Source: Meconema thalassinum (taxonomy: Eukaryota; Arthropoda; Insecta; Orthoptera; Tettigoniidae). From it: DNA of 64,000 nucleotides. Positions 32,400 to 43,671 of the stretch are shown piece after piece; the stretch's first letter is position 1; every line of letters starts with the position of its first letter. The position numbers were made by a program, and so were the translations under genes. The DNA is taken from NCBI GenBank assembly GCA_946902985.2, contig OX336389.2, forward strand, positions 150,215,099-150,279,098, given 5' to 3'. Below the pieces are notes generated by a model. It was not told the origin of the DNA. It worked only from the letters and a program-made list of their open reading frames with translations, and did not search any database.

Positions 32400-35230
32400 C
32401 TATGATTCAATTCTAGTCCTTATTATAAGTCGCTATTAACAAAGTTCTGCTAGGGCATGTCATGATAATATGGTGCCTTCCACATTCGTTCCTACACACC
32501 TCACATATACATCTCTCATCCGGATCATGGAATGTCTTTTGTGAGCAGACCTTAAGGTGCAACACATGAACTACGAGACTCGTCACGACGTGTCTCATTT
32601 CGGATAGGGGTTGCATCCATCGTTTGTCCACCATGACGTCAGTCACGTAGAATTCCTTCGGAATATCAAGCCTTTTGCTCTGCACACCCTGGGGTAATTT
32701 TCTATAGATTTCTGTGGATGGCAGCAGTAGAAGAGACCGAAGGTCCTCTATAAGGGGCGTTTCTCTCGCCAGTTTATATACCAGCTGAGATTGGGCTGAG
32801 TTGGAGACTCCGAGGGCTCTTTTGAGGAACCGGATTGCACCTTTTTGAGTTCCGCCAGTTGTTTGTAGTTGAGAAACTCCCATGTTAGCTCCAGACCGTA
32901 TGTTAGTACGGGCATGACTTGGCTCGGAAGAGCATCATTGCTGTTTCCAGCGATATTTGGGTAATATGCCTTATGCCGTTTATGGCCTTTACTGCTGTGG
33001 CCGCTTTCGCTCTTATATGTATTCTGAAGCTTCGGCCTGTAACCTGGAGCGTGAGGCCGAGGTATTTGAAATTGTTTACTTTCTTCAGTTCCTTGCCGTT
33101 GCATAGCACTTGGTGTGATTCCGCTGGCCTGCCACTGTCCCGGAAGACGACCATCTCAGTCTTGTCCTCGTTGATTGTTAATTCGTTTTCCTGGGCCCGT
33201 TCGCTTATGATGTTGATTGCATCTTGCAAATCCTTTATCTACTCCGAGGCGATTGCCATGTCGTCTGCCTATATGTACTGTTTGGACTTGGTTGATTAAT
33301 TTATTTTGTCCCCTGCATTGTGTGAGAGCGCATTGAATAGAAAGGGGCTGAGGGAGTCCCCTTGATGTACTCCATTCCTTTCTTTCATCCATTTTGTTTG
33401 TCGAACTCCGTCCTGCACGTGTATATAGTTTTCTGCCAACATGTTCGATATAAGGGTTGTCAGCTTTGATCTACCTATGAGTGTTTCCAATTTATGTATC
33501 ATCAGCTTTCTGTTCACCAGGTCAAAAGCCTTCGAAAAGTCAACAAAGACTACATAGAGTTTGCTCTTGCGTTTCACTAGTGTTGTTGTTACGTGCCGTA
33601 ATAGACTTCCTGCAGCCATAGTTGTCGATCTGTGCTTCCTGAATCTGGTAGTATTGGGTCTATTTTTTCGTCTATTCTCGCTGTCAATATTCCTGTTAAT
33701 AGCTTTAGGGCTGCGGATATCAGCGCTAGTCCTCCGTATGAATTTGGGTCGTAGTACTCCCTTTTCCTTTGTATAGTAGCTTAATGGTTGACTTCTTCCA
33801 TTCGTTTGGTATCTGCCCGACTTCTAAGCATTTGTTTAGTAGGGCCGTCCATATCGGTGCCAGTTCCTCAGTAGTTTGTTCTAGATGCTCATTCCTGAGT
33901 CCATCTGGACCGGGGTATCTATTACTTCTTTTTTCTGTGTGACCATGGTGATCTCTCCTTCTGTGATGGGTTCTGACACATCGCGGTCTTCTGGGGGTCT
34001 GGTTTCGGGTCTAGACTCCTTTGCACAGGTGACGTTCTTGATATGCTCCTCCCTTGTTTCCAATGATATGTTAGGTTGGAAGCTTTGGATCTTTGGCCTT
34101 AGGGCACGGTATGGGTCTGTTTCTGCTTCTGCAATGACCGCTCTTTGCGTCTCATCTATGAAGTCCTTTTATTCTTTTAATCAGTTCTTTATAGGTTTTC
34201 CTGTGTTGTCGGTATTCTTCCAGTGTTGTGTTGTCTTTTGTGACTCTTATGCTGTGGAGTTGGCTTTGGGTTTCCATCCTTTGAATAAAACACGATTCAT
34301 CGATCCAAGGTTTAGCCTTTCTCCCGTGTGAAGGCGTGGTTGCTGCGCTGGTGATGCAGTCTTGTATCCAAGCTGCCGCATCGTCGAAATCCTCCCTCTT
34401 GGATACTTTCCATCACCTTGTCTATGTCTTCCATCTTTTCTCTAATTTTATCTCGGTGTAGAGTTTTGCTCACTCTGGTAGGTCCTTCTATAGTTTCCCC
34501 ATCGCAGATCTCTCCATCTATTTCTAGGCTCACTGGTATTGCTTGAGTATAACAGCTCTAACAGCTCCCTCTGACTTAATTGTACTTGCGTTCCTTGTAT
34601 CAAGTGTTCCTCTCTTGCATATTATGTCTATTGAGCTGGTCCCGTTGGGGCCTATGTACGTCCAGTCATGAATTTTGTTCCGGATTTTAACACCCTCTAG
34701 GTCTAGATAGCTGAAAATATCTTCACTTTTTTCGTTTTGTTGATCTATTCTGCAGATAAAGTCTGCGGCAAAGACAGCCTTTCTTCTTCCTGGGAATGTA
34801 TTCAGAGCAGCTCCAAGGTGGTCTGGTGGTCCGGGGCCGTCTGGTTGGGATTGAAGTAGGCCGCCACTAGTACACCGATTTTCCTCTCCACGACTAGTAT
34901 TTCCTCTTCTTTCCATGGAAACTTTATCGGGGTCATTTTATGCTTAACTGTTCAGGCAACGCCGCCTGATGGTCTTCCCCTCTCCTTAAACTGTCTCGCA
35001 TATGCATGAAAATTGTAGAAAATGGGGACGTCGAATCTCTATTCATCTTTAATCATAGTCTCCGTTAGAATACAGATGTCATATACGCTTAAGATTTCTC
35101 GTGAAGGAGGTTCATTGCACCTCGCAGCCCGTCTCCATTCCACGGTAGTATCCTCGTCCTACTGGCGCAAGCCTCTGTACTTCCATTTTGTCCGAAAGGG
35201 CCGGCAGTAGACGTCCGTAGGCCAGAAGTT
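32400..35230 (-). pseudogene. LINE ORF2: endonuclease and reverse transcriptase
   Basis: Minus strand from about 35230. Endonuclease parts are visible as YDICILTETMI (about 35060), AAYFNPNQ-like and AADFICRID, with TSSIDIIC at about 34630. RT parts are VVFVDFSKAFDLVNRKL (motif A, about 33530), GVHQGDSLSPFLFNALS (motif B, about 33340), NEDKTEMVVF and NNFKYLGLTL (thumb, about 33050). The expected F/YADD catalytic motif near 33260 is altered: the frame there reads MQADDMAI-like with a stop beside it. The C-terminus (32413-32883) has a Cys/His cluster CICEVCRNECGRHHIIMTC. Multiple frame changes at about 34.5, 34.1, 33.65, 33.3 and 32.9 kb make it inactive. Confidence 0.82.
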
Positions 35231-35268
35231 GCGAATGTAGACTAATTCTCTTTTACTCATGGGCATGC

Positions 35269-36375
35269 TTACTTTAAAAACTCTGCTGCCATTTTCTGGT
35301 TCACTACGTCACAGTGAATCACTCCTTCAACTCCATTTTCCTTTAGATACGCAGTTACGTCCTTTGGGGAAGTGTCTTGTCTTAGATTTGCGACATAAAT
35401 CCACGCACCCTTTTCTGCAGTTTTCATTCTTGTAACTCCTTGTCTGATGCCTTTCACATAGTCCCTTCTGTGTGCGCTTTCTTCCTGGGTTGGGGTGCGT
35501 TGATTCCTTTGCACACGACGCCTCTGCACTTCTTCTGTCCATTTGGTTTGATTTGCGTCAGACATCTCTTCTCTTTCCCTCCTCTCTTCGTTTTGGACCT
35601 CTTCTTGTGGGCTGCTATCGGTGGTTCCACCGTTCTTTCCTATATTTAACGTATCAGCTGGCGCGTTCTCTCCTGTGACCAGAGTTGCTGTGTGATCCTT
35701 CAGTCCTGTGTTCGCCGTTGTGCTTTCTCTTATTCCTGCTCATGTTTATCCTTATGCTCAGTGTTGTTTGGGCTTCCGCCCTCTACTGCTATCTGTACGA
35801 TTCCTTTAGTTTGGATACAGTTGGCTTTGCCGATTTTATCAGTGCTTACGGTTTTTGTGTTCTGATCGCTGTCTGGTTTCCTTAATGCATTGAATACTGC
35901 TTCTTTGATATGATTTTCCATGTTTTCCTGAAGTCGGGGTTTCATGTATTGTGTTAGGTTCTCGACCTTTTCGGCAAGGGTGGCTGTTACCACCCTACAG
36001 GATTTATTCGTGTCCAGTGTCTCAGGTTTGCATATTTCAAAGAGCCATATCAGTATCCTGTTCTTTCTTTCAAGGTCTTTGACTTCCTGACCAATGAGGC
36101 CAGTACAGTTCTCGTGGGTCTTTTATCTGCACCTATCGCATTTGATTGTGCTGTCCTCATAAGTGCATTGTCTCTGACATATCGGGCAGTATTCGTTTTT
36201 GTTGCTTCTGGGTGCACTCCGGGCAGAAAGCATTTTAGTCAAGATTTCCTGCTTTATATTGTTAGCTGAGGAGCCGCTTTCTCCCTTGTCAGGACAGCCC
36301 TCGTTGGAAAACTTCTTCACGCCCCACTTACAGTGAGGCTCCCTTGTTCCTAAGTGCAACGATCAGCGTTAAACT
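35269..36375 (-). pseudogene. LINE ORF1: PHD-type zinc finger and RRM-like region
   Basis: Upstream of ORF2 on the minus strand. At 36240-36123 the frame encodes NEYCPICQRQCTYEDSTIKC with a following CDRC, a Cys-rich finger of the PHD type used by several LINE ORF1 proteins. A middle Gln/Lys-rich region (about 35990-35730) looks like a coiled coil. At 35450-35269 the frame reads GAWIYVANLRQDTSPKDVT then AYLKENGVEGVIHCDVV, an RRM-like nucleic-acid-binding segment. The frame changes at about 36120, 35730 and 35565. ORF1 proteins coat LINE RNA, and this copy is broken. Confidence 0.7.
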
Positions 36376-36471
36376 CATTCGCACACTACCTGCAGGGCAG
36401 CTTTCGCGATCCTGTGTGTAGCGCTCAGCGCTAAACTCCTTTGCACGTTACCTACAGGGGTGCTTTCGCTT
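36366..36471 (-). repeat. Two tandem 63-bp units in the LINE 5-prime UTR
   Basis: GCGTTAAACTCATTCGCACA at 36366 and GCGCTAAACTCCTTTGCACG at 36429 start two diverged copies that continue through CTACAGGGGTGCTTTCGC-like words. They lie immediately upstream of ORF1 on the minus strand, where tandem promoter units are common in LINEs. Confidence 0.6.
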
Positions 36472-36855
36472 TCCGGAGTGGATTGAGTAGAGCGTCTTGC
36501 TTTGAGTGTATGGCGTGTGTAGTAAGTCGGGTCCATCCTCAGTTTCCTGACGAGCCGTGGCCATGTTTGGAAGACTTATAATATGACGTTAATCGCTTTG
36601 TTATGGCGTTCCTATCATTTACACACCTTGCTTATTTCAACTCGTTCCACTGGAGTCGCTTGATAATTATCTCTACATATTATTCCCCATTTGGAGGGAT
36701 CGGAGACAAGGTGAGGAGAGACATTTCAAGGGGACTGGCGGTGGCCTTGCACGTTAACGCGCGTATCCGTTCAGGTCAATAAGGACAGTAATATTCCTAA
36801 TAGTAATATATTATTGTTATTTTGAACAGTCCAAATGATAGAATGTACTTTGTAT

Positions 36856-37619
36856 TGTTACGGCTGTGAGTTTGTGTCATCGCTCGCCGCTTGAGTCACA
36901 ACTGCCCCAGGGGCTGGGCTGTGGCCTGCCTCCTGTATTGCGTGTGCGTTATGCAACAGGGCTACTAAGACAAAGGGATAGTCCAGAATATTCGTGACTG
37001 GACCAGCGATGGAAACCTCGAGAAGCCTTGAACCCTGGATGGATCTGGAAGCATGTATTGAGTAACCGGCCTGCTATATAAGTACGACCTGACAAGCAGG
37101 GATTGTTGTTGTGTTTTACGAGCTAGTGTGAGCGTTTATTCTGAGCGACAGAAGTGTGGTGACTTGCGAAACCCCTAGTGTAGCGGCGAAGTGAGGAACA
37201 TACAGGGGACTGCCGTGTTCTGAGTGAATGTGCTTTCACTGAGTGTCAGATATTGTGGTGTCGAAATCCAGTGACATTGTTTCTCCCAGCTGGTGAACAG
37301 CGCGCAGCAAGTGCTCGTAAGTACTGTAGTAGGCGCACATTAGGAAGAAGTTGCATGTAGATTTGTCAAGGCCACTAGGATCATTAGCGGCAGGATTAAC
37401 TTCTGTGGTTTGTTGACAAGTGAAAGGGGCAAGAGCTCTCCACAAGCAGGAGACTTGAGGAAACTAGAGTAAGGTTCCTATTGTCTGTAATTGCTGATGA
37501 GTAGTGTAATTTTCTGGCCGCAATAAAGTTAATTACTTCTTTAAGCAGTAATTGGTGTTGTGCTTCCTACCCACCGTAATCCAGTTAACAAAAGTGCCAC
37601 TAGGGGGCGGCACGAAACA
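36856..37619 (+). repeat. 5-prime LTR, 764 bp
   Basis: Contains a TATATAAG box at 37075-37082 and an AATAAA at 37522-37527, consistent with a U3-R-U5 layout. It differs from the 3-prime LTR at about six single bases, for example near 37028, 37068 and 37083. Confidence 0.95.
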
Positions 37620-37621
37620 AC

Positions 37622-37637
37622 TGGTGTCAGAAGCCGG
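37622..37637 (+). promoter_or_regulatory. Candidate tRNA primer-binding site
   Basis: TGGTGTCAGAAGCCGG begins two bases after the 5-prime LTR. TGG complements the CCA end of a tRNA, and minus-strand DNA synthesis starts at this position in LTR elements. I cannot assign the tRNA from memory with confidence. Confidence 0.8.
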
Positions 37638-37718
37638 ATTACGAACTCAAGCACAACACCTGACGGTCCTGGTTTCAAAACCCGAGCAGGTCATTTTCTC
37701 TAATTTTCCTGTGAGTGC

Positions 37719-40700
37719 ATGCCCTTTACAAGACAAACAACTAAAATGGAGGAGAAATTGGCAGCATTGCTAGAAAAGTTAAATGGCATGGAAACCAAAT
37801 TAGAAGACGGCCAGAAGAAGCTAGAAGACGGCCAGAAGAAGATGGAGGACGGCCAGAAGAAGATGGAGGACGGCCAGAAGAAGTTAGCCGAGGACCTAAC
37901 TGCCAAACTAGAAGACGGCCAGAAGAAGTTAGCCGAGGACCTAACTGCCAAACTAGAAGACGGCCAGAAGAAGGTGGAAGACGGTCAAAATAAGCTAGCG
38001 GAGGACCTGAAGAGGATAGAGGACGGCCAGAAGAAGATGGAAGACGGCGAGAATAAGTTGACACAGGACCTGAAGAAATTAGAACTGGGTCTGCGTGAGG
38101 AAGTCACGGCAGTGGAAAAGAAGTTCGACGCCTTACAAGTGGAAGTTGCCGAGCTGCGCCAACGCCCGCTGATGGGGGTGGAGGAGAAATTCAACGTCTT
38201 ACAAAAGGAAGTTGCCGAGCTGCGACAACGCCCACTGACGGGGGTGGAGGAGAAATTCAACGCCTTGCAAGTGGAAGTTGCCGAGCTGTGCCAACGACCG
38301 CTGATGGGGGTGGAGGAGAAATTCAACGCCTTACAAGTGGAAGTTGCCGAGCTGTGCCAACGCCCGCTGATGGGGGTGGAGGAGAAATTCAACGCCTTAC
38401 AAAAGGAAGTTGCCGAGCTGCGCCAACGCCCGCCCACCGTTACACCGGGAATATCAGGAACGGGACATAGCAGAGTGACGCCCCCAACCTTCGACGGAAA
38501 GGTCCCGTGGAGCACCTACTTACGTCAGTTCGAGGCGGCCTGTTCCATAAATAACTGGAACAACACTGAAAAGGCTACAGCTCTCATCGTAGCGCTGAGA
38601 GGGTACGCCCTTAACGTCCTTCAGGCCATCCCGACTGGATCCCAGGACTACGCTTCACTGATCGCCCATATGGAGTCCCCATATGGAGATAGCCATCTTC
38701 AGCAGGCCTACCAGATGCAGCTCCGGACCCGGGTACAGAGGAACGCGGAAACCCTGCAGGAGTTCGAGATGGACATCGCACGCCTCGTAAGGCTCGCCTA
38801 CCCAACAGCGCCGGCCGACTTTCTGGAGCAGATAGCGACGCAGACTTTCACCGACGGGCTAAGGGACTCGGACACTCAACAGGCGCTGCGTCTTGCGCGC
38901 AATAAGACCCTGGCAGATGCGCTGAGCCACGCACTTGAGTTCGAGACGGCAAAACAGGCATCCAGAATGCACGCGCGGGTGCGTCAAGTGGACGTCGACG
39001 AACCAGTAAAAACCAACGAGACCAAGCCCCTGGCCGACGAATTGATGGAGGCGCTAAGCCGTTTCTTCAAGAATCGCAGTACCACCAACAAAAACGTAGC
39101 CGAAGGACATCCGGAGAGGCGGCACGGAAGAGGACTACCGACCTGCTGGACCTGCCGTAAGAGAGGCCACCTGAGCAAGGACTGCGGTGATCGCCGCCGC
39201 CAAGGGTTTCCGTCGGGACAGTCAGTCGTAGGGAAACCGTGCGGCCCAGGAAAGCAAGTATCAGCCAACCTAGGGGGGCAAAGGTTAGCCTGTGACAGTC
39301 GTCAAGCCCCAGCAGTCCAAGTTCGTGTGACTCAGTTACGGAGGGATAATAGCAGCCTGATGGTCGACGGAGCCGTCAACGGAGAGAGCTGGCCCATGCT
39401 AATCGACACGGGAGCATCGAGGACCATCGTCAGTCCCACCGTGATCCCGAAGTGGAGAGTGCAACCCACACAAAGGAACCTCCAGCTAATAACCGCGACC
39501 GGAGAGACCGCACCGGTACGTGGCGAAGCATCACTGGAGTTCGTCATTGGTCGACGGGCGATAAAGCATCCAGTGCTTGTGGCTGACGTATCAAATGAAG
39601 TGATCATCGGACTGGACTTCCTGGACCAGAACAACATCATCTTGGATCTGATTACCAACACTCTGCACTTCGGAGGTGAGGAACTTGCTTTGCAACCTGC
39701 GCACGAGTCCATCACCGCACGACGAGTAAGGCTGAGAGAAGACGTCATCGTTCCCGCCAGGACGGAGGTCAGTGCTGCCGTAATTGTCGACGGAACTGCT
39801 GAGGGAGTGACGGCTGTCATCGAGCCAAAATATGAGGACATCCAGACAAAAGGATTGCTAGTTGCCAAGACTCTCATCAACACGACGTCTCGGCCGTACG
39901 TGCGCCTGTCCAACCTGAACGACTACGACAATACGGTTCACCGGGACACCAACCTAGGAGTCTGCGAGCCCGTTACCTGGATTGCCCGCATCACAGATAC
40001 GACCGACGGACACCTGCAGACGGACAACCGAAGAAGACGCACACTGCCAGAAGAACTACAGAAGCTGTACCAAGGATCCCAGGACCATTTAGACGAGGAA
40101 CAATCACGCCAACTTCAAGACCTGCTACGCGAATTCCAGGCCGTCTTCTCCGTGGGGAGCAAAGACTTCGGCAGGACAAGCTTGGTTCAGCACAGAATCG
40201 ACGTTGGGGACAGCGCACCGATTAGGGCCCCATTCCGACGTGTCCCGCTCGCCAAGCAAGCCGAAGTCGACCGGATGGTAGAAGAGATGAAGGAGCAAGG
40301 GGTGATCGAGCCATCACATAGTCCTTGGAGTTCTCCGGTCGTGCTAGTGAAGAAGAAGGACGGTTCCACCAGGTTCTGCGTGGATTACAGGCGGGTGAAT
40401 GACGTCACGAAGAAGGACAGCTACACTCTACCCCGGATCGACGACACCCTGGACACCATATCAGGGTCGAGATGGTTCTCCAGCTTGGATTTGAAGAGTG
40501 GCTACTGGCAGGTGGAGGTCCACCCTAAGGACCGCGAGAAAACGGCGTTCTCTGTGGGCAGCGGGCTCTGGCAGTTCACCGTCATGCCAGTCGGTCTGTG
40601 CAACGCCCCTGCGACCTTCGAAAGGCTAATGGAGTCCATTCTGAGGGGACTACACTGGAAGACCTGCCTGGTATACCTAGACGACGTCATCGTTCTGGGG

Positions 40701-42866
40701 AGGAGCTTCGAGGAGCACTACAGCAACCTGAAGGAGATCTTGTTGAAGCTACGGGCTGCCCAGCTGAAGTTGAGCCCCAAGAAGTGTCAGCTCTTCCAGA
40801 AGCGGGTCCAGTACCTTGGGCATATCGTCTCCGAGGAAGGGGTGCACACCGACCCAGAGAAGACCGCAGCTGTGAGGGAGTGGCCAGTTCCAAAGGACAA
40901 GTCCCAACTACGAAGCTTCCTGAGACTCTGCACTTATTACCGTCGCTTCGTGAGAGGATTCGCCGACATCGCCAAACCTTTACATCGACTGACTGAGAAG
41001 GACCAACTCTTCACGTGGACAGCAGAATGCCACAGTGCCTTCGAACAACTCAAGCAGGCTCTGTGAACCGCACCTATTCTGGCCTACCCCAGACCTGGAA
41101 AAAGGTTCATCGTCGATACCGATGCCAGCGACTTTGGCATAGGGGGAATCCTGTAGCAAGTAGTGGACGGCGAGGAGAGAGTAGTGGCCTACTTCAGCAA
41201 GGCCCTGTCAAAGCCAGAAAGGAACTACTGCGTCACCAGGAAGGAGCTGCTCGCCATCGTGAAGACCATTGAACACTTCCACAAGTACCTGTACGGGCAA
41301 GAATTTCTCATCAGGACCGACCATGCATCCCTGCGGTGGCTCCTGAACTTCAAGCAGCCCGAGGGTCAACTCGCGCGGTGGTTAGAGAGGCTTCAACAGT
41401 ACAACTTTGAGATTCAGCACAGGAAAGGCCAACTGCATTCTAACGCCGATGCCCTGTCACGAAGACCGTGCCCCGAAGACTGCACCTTCTGTGCCCCAAG
41501 GGAGGAGAACACCGGGATACAGTGTCGACGGACTACTGTGGAATTTCAGGGGAACTGGAGCCGCGAATCTTTCACGCGGGCACAAGCAGAAGATGATGAC
41601 CTGGGACTGATAGCCGAATGGAAGAGGGCCTGTGTCCCCAGACCCGGGTGGAACATTGTGAGTGACTGCAGCCCAAAGTTTAAGTCCTACTGGGCACAGT
41701 GGGACTCGCTGATTGTAAGGGATGGCCTCATCTGCCGTACCTGGGAGAGCACCGACGGGAAGACATCTCGGGAACAAGTCGTCGTTCCAAAGGCTATGAC
41801 GGAGGAAGTCCTGAAGGAAGTTCATGGAGGATCATCTGGTGGACACCTAGGGATAAAGAAGACCCTGGAGAAGCTGAGAGAGCGGTTCTACTGGATCGGA
41901 TGCCGCACAGACGTGGAGAACCACTGCGCGAGGTGCCACGATTGCGCAGCCAGCAAGGGCCCAGGACGAAGACGACGGGGTCCACTGAAGACCTACACCG
42001 TGGGCGGCCCCATGGAGAGAGTGGCCATCGATGTTGCTGGGCCATTCCCGTTAAGCGAGGCAGGGAACCGCTACATATTAGTCGTCAGCGACTACTTTAC
42101 CAAATGGCCGGAGGCGTATGCGCTCCCTAACCAAGAAGCCGCGACGATCGCAGAGACCCTGGTGAAGGAATTCGTCAGCCGGTACGGAGTACCCCTGGAG
42201 CTGCACTCCGACCAAGGGAGGAACTTCGAGTCGCAGGTGTTCCAGAACCTATGCCAGCTGCTGGGAATCCGGAAGACAAGGACAACGCCGCTACACCCTC
42301 AGTCCGACGGGATGGTAGAGCGATTCAATCGCACCATCGAGAACCATCTCCGAATAGTCGTCAGCGAGCACCAGAGGGATTGGGACAAACATCTTCCACT
42401 ATTTCTCCTGGCCTACCACGCCGCCGTGCATGAAGCCACCGGGTGCACACCAGCCCGGGTCATGCTTGGGAGGGAGCTCCGTCTACCCGTCGATCTTGCC
42501 TTCGGCCGACCTGGGAATGATCCGATCCCGGTAAGCCAGTATTGTCAAGAACTGGTCGACCAACTGGAGGACGTGCACGCGTTCGCGAGGAGGAAACTGC
42601 GGATCGAGACCGACCGAATGAAGACCCGATACGACCAGCAGACGGATGCCGGCGGATTCCACGAGGACGACCTGGTCTGGCTCTTCAACCCATTACGGAA
42701 GAAAGGCCTGTCACCCAAACTTCAGAAGTCCTGGGAGGGCCCGTACCGAGTCGTGAAACGGATCAACGATGTCGTCTACAGGATCCAGCGGAGCCCGAGG
42801 GCGAAGATGAAGATCGTGCATCGAGATCGCCTGGCAGCCTACGGAGAGACACAGACGGACCAATGA
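37719..42866 (+). pseudogene. gag-pol polyprotein, two internal stops
   Basis: One frame of about 1,715 codons. Residues 1-125 are coiled coil with EDGQKK heptads, and 132-241 hold five 22-residue repeats (VEEKFNALQ...). The Gag core is about 255-420, the CCHC zinc knuckle CWTCRKRGHLSKDC is at 476-489, and the aspartic protease LIDTGA is at 561-566 with a second motif IIGLDFL at 629-635. The reverse transcriptase has CVDYRRVN, SSLDLKSGYWQ and catalytic YLDD at 986-989. RNase H follows (DTDASDFGIGG, YFSKAL, RTDHASLRWL), then integrase with zinc-binding HLGIKKT...CARCHDC, AIDVAGPFP, HSDQGRNFES, DGMVERFNRT (D, D, E) and a C-terminal GPY-like SWEGPYRVVKR. TGA at 41064-41066 and TAG at 41154-41156 interrupt RNase H in frame. 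The Met at 37746 is an alternative start. Gag and Pol share one frame with no -1 shift. This is Ty3/Gypsy order (integrase last). Confidence 0.95.
38112..38441 (+). repeat. Five 66-bp tandem repeats within gag
   Basis: Units start at 38112, 38178, 38244, 38310 and 38376. Each encodes 22 residues of the pattern VEEKFNALQxEVAELxQRPLMG. Copies 2-5 are nearly identical at DNA level, with R/C and V/K variants, so the array has been homogenised or expanded recently. The heptad spacing of hydrophobic residues suggests a coiled-coil rod. It follows a separate EDGQKK-type array at 37800-38060. Confidence 0.95.
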
Positions 42867-42890
42867 TTGATCGGGACGATCAGCCTTTTT

Positions 42891-42903
42891 AGGAAGGGGG
42901 TGG
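42891..42903 (+). promoter_or_regulatory. Polypurine tract
   Basis: AGGAAGGGGGTGG ends exactly at the 3-prime LTR start. It is the expected primer site for plus-strand DNA synthesis, with one T as the only pyrimidine. Confidence 0.9.
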
Positions 42904-43667
42904 TGTTACGGCTGTGAGTTTGTGTCATCGCTCGCCGCTTGAGTCACAACTGCCCCAGGGGCTGGGCTGTGGCCTGCCTCCTGTATTGCGTGTGCGTTAT
43001 GCAACAGGGCTACTAAGACAAAGGGATAGTCCAGAATATTCGTGACTGGACCAGCGATGGAAACCTCGAGAAGCCGTGAACCCTGGATGGATCTGGAAGC
43101 ATGTATTGAGTCACCGGCCTGCTATATAAGTGCGACCTGACAAGCAGGGGTTGTTGTTGTGTTTTACGAGCTAGTGTGAGCGTTTATTCTGAGCGACAGA
43201 AGTGTGGTGACTTGCGAAACCCCTAGTGTAGCGGCGAAGTGAGGAACATACAGGGGACTGCCGTGTTCTGAGTGAATGTGCTTCCACTGAGTGTCAGATA
43301 TTGTGGTGTCGAAATCCAGTGACATTGTTTCTCCCAGCTGGTGAACAGCGCGCAGCAAGTGCTCGTAAGTACTGTAGTAGGCGCACATTAGGAAGAAGTT
43401 GCATGTAGATTTGTCAAGGCCACTAGGATCATTAGCGGCAGGATTAACTTCTGTGGTTTGTTGACAAGTGAAAGGGGCAAGAGCTCTCCACAAGCAGGAG
43501 ACTTGAGGAAACTAGAGTAAGGTTCCTATTGTCTGTAATTGCTGATGAGTAGTGTAATTTTCTGGCCGCAATAAAGTTAATTACTTCTTTAAGCAGTAAT
43601 TGGTGTTGTACTTCCTACCCACCGTAATCCAGTTAACAAAAGTGCCACTAGGGGGCGGCACGAAACA
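42904..43667 (+). repeat. 3-prime LTR, 764 bp
   Basis: Same length as the 5-prime LTR and more than 99% identical by eye. Followed by the GTAT target-site duplication. Confidence 0.95.
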
Positions 43668-43671
43668 GTAT

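Larger units (their letters stand above)
36856..43667 (+). mobile_element. Complete Ty3/Gypsy LTR retrotransposon
   Basis: The element is 6.8 kb, with two 764-bp LTRs that start TGTTACGG and end GAAACA (TG...CA), flanked by the 4-bp duplication GTAT (36852-36855 and 43668-43671). A primer-binding site follows the 5-prime LTR, a polypurine tract precedes the 3-prime LTR, and one gag-pol frame lies between. By eye the LTRs differ at about six positions, more than 99% identity, so it inserted recently. There is no envelope frame after integrase: only about 40 bp separate the pol stop and the 3-prime LTR. Two in-frame stops in pol mean this copy could not make full Pol on its own. Confidence 0.97.

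Noticed and set aside
37700..38515. Minus-strand Ser/Pro-rich frames opposite gag
   Set aside because: They are shadows of the repeat arrays in gag; the plus strand has domain motifs and the LTR context.
42867..42903. Envelope gene in the Gypsy element
   Set aside because: Fewer than 40 bases separate the pol stop and the 3-prime LTR, so no third gene fits.
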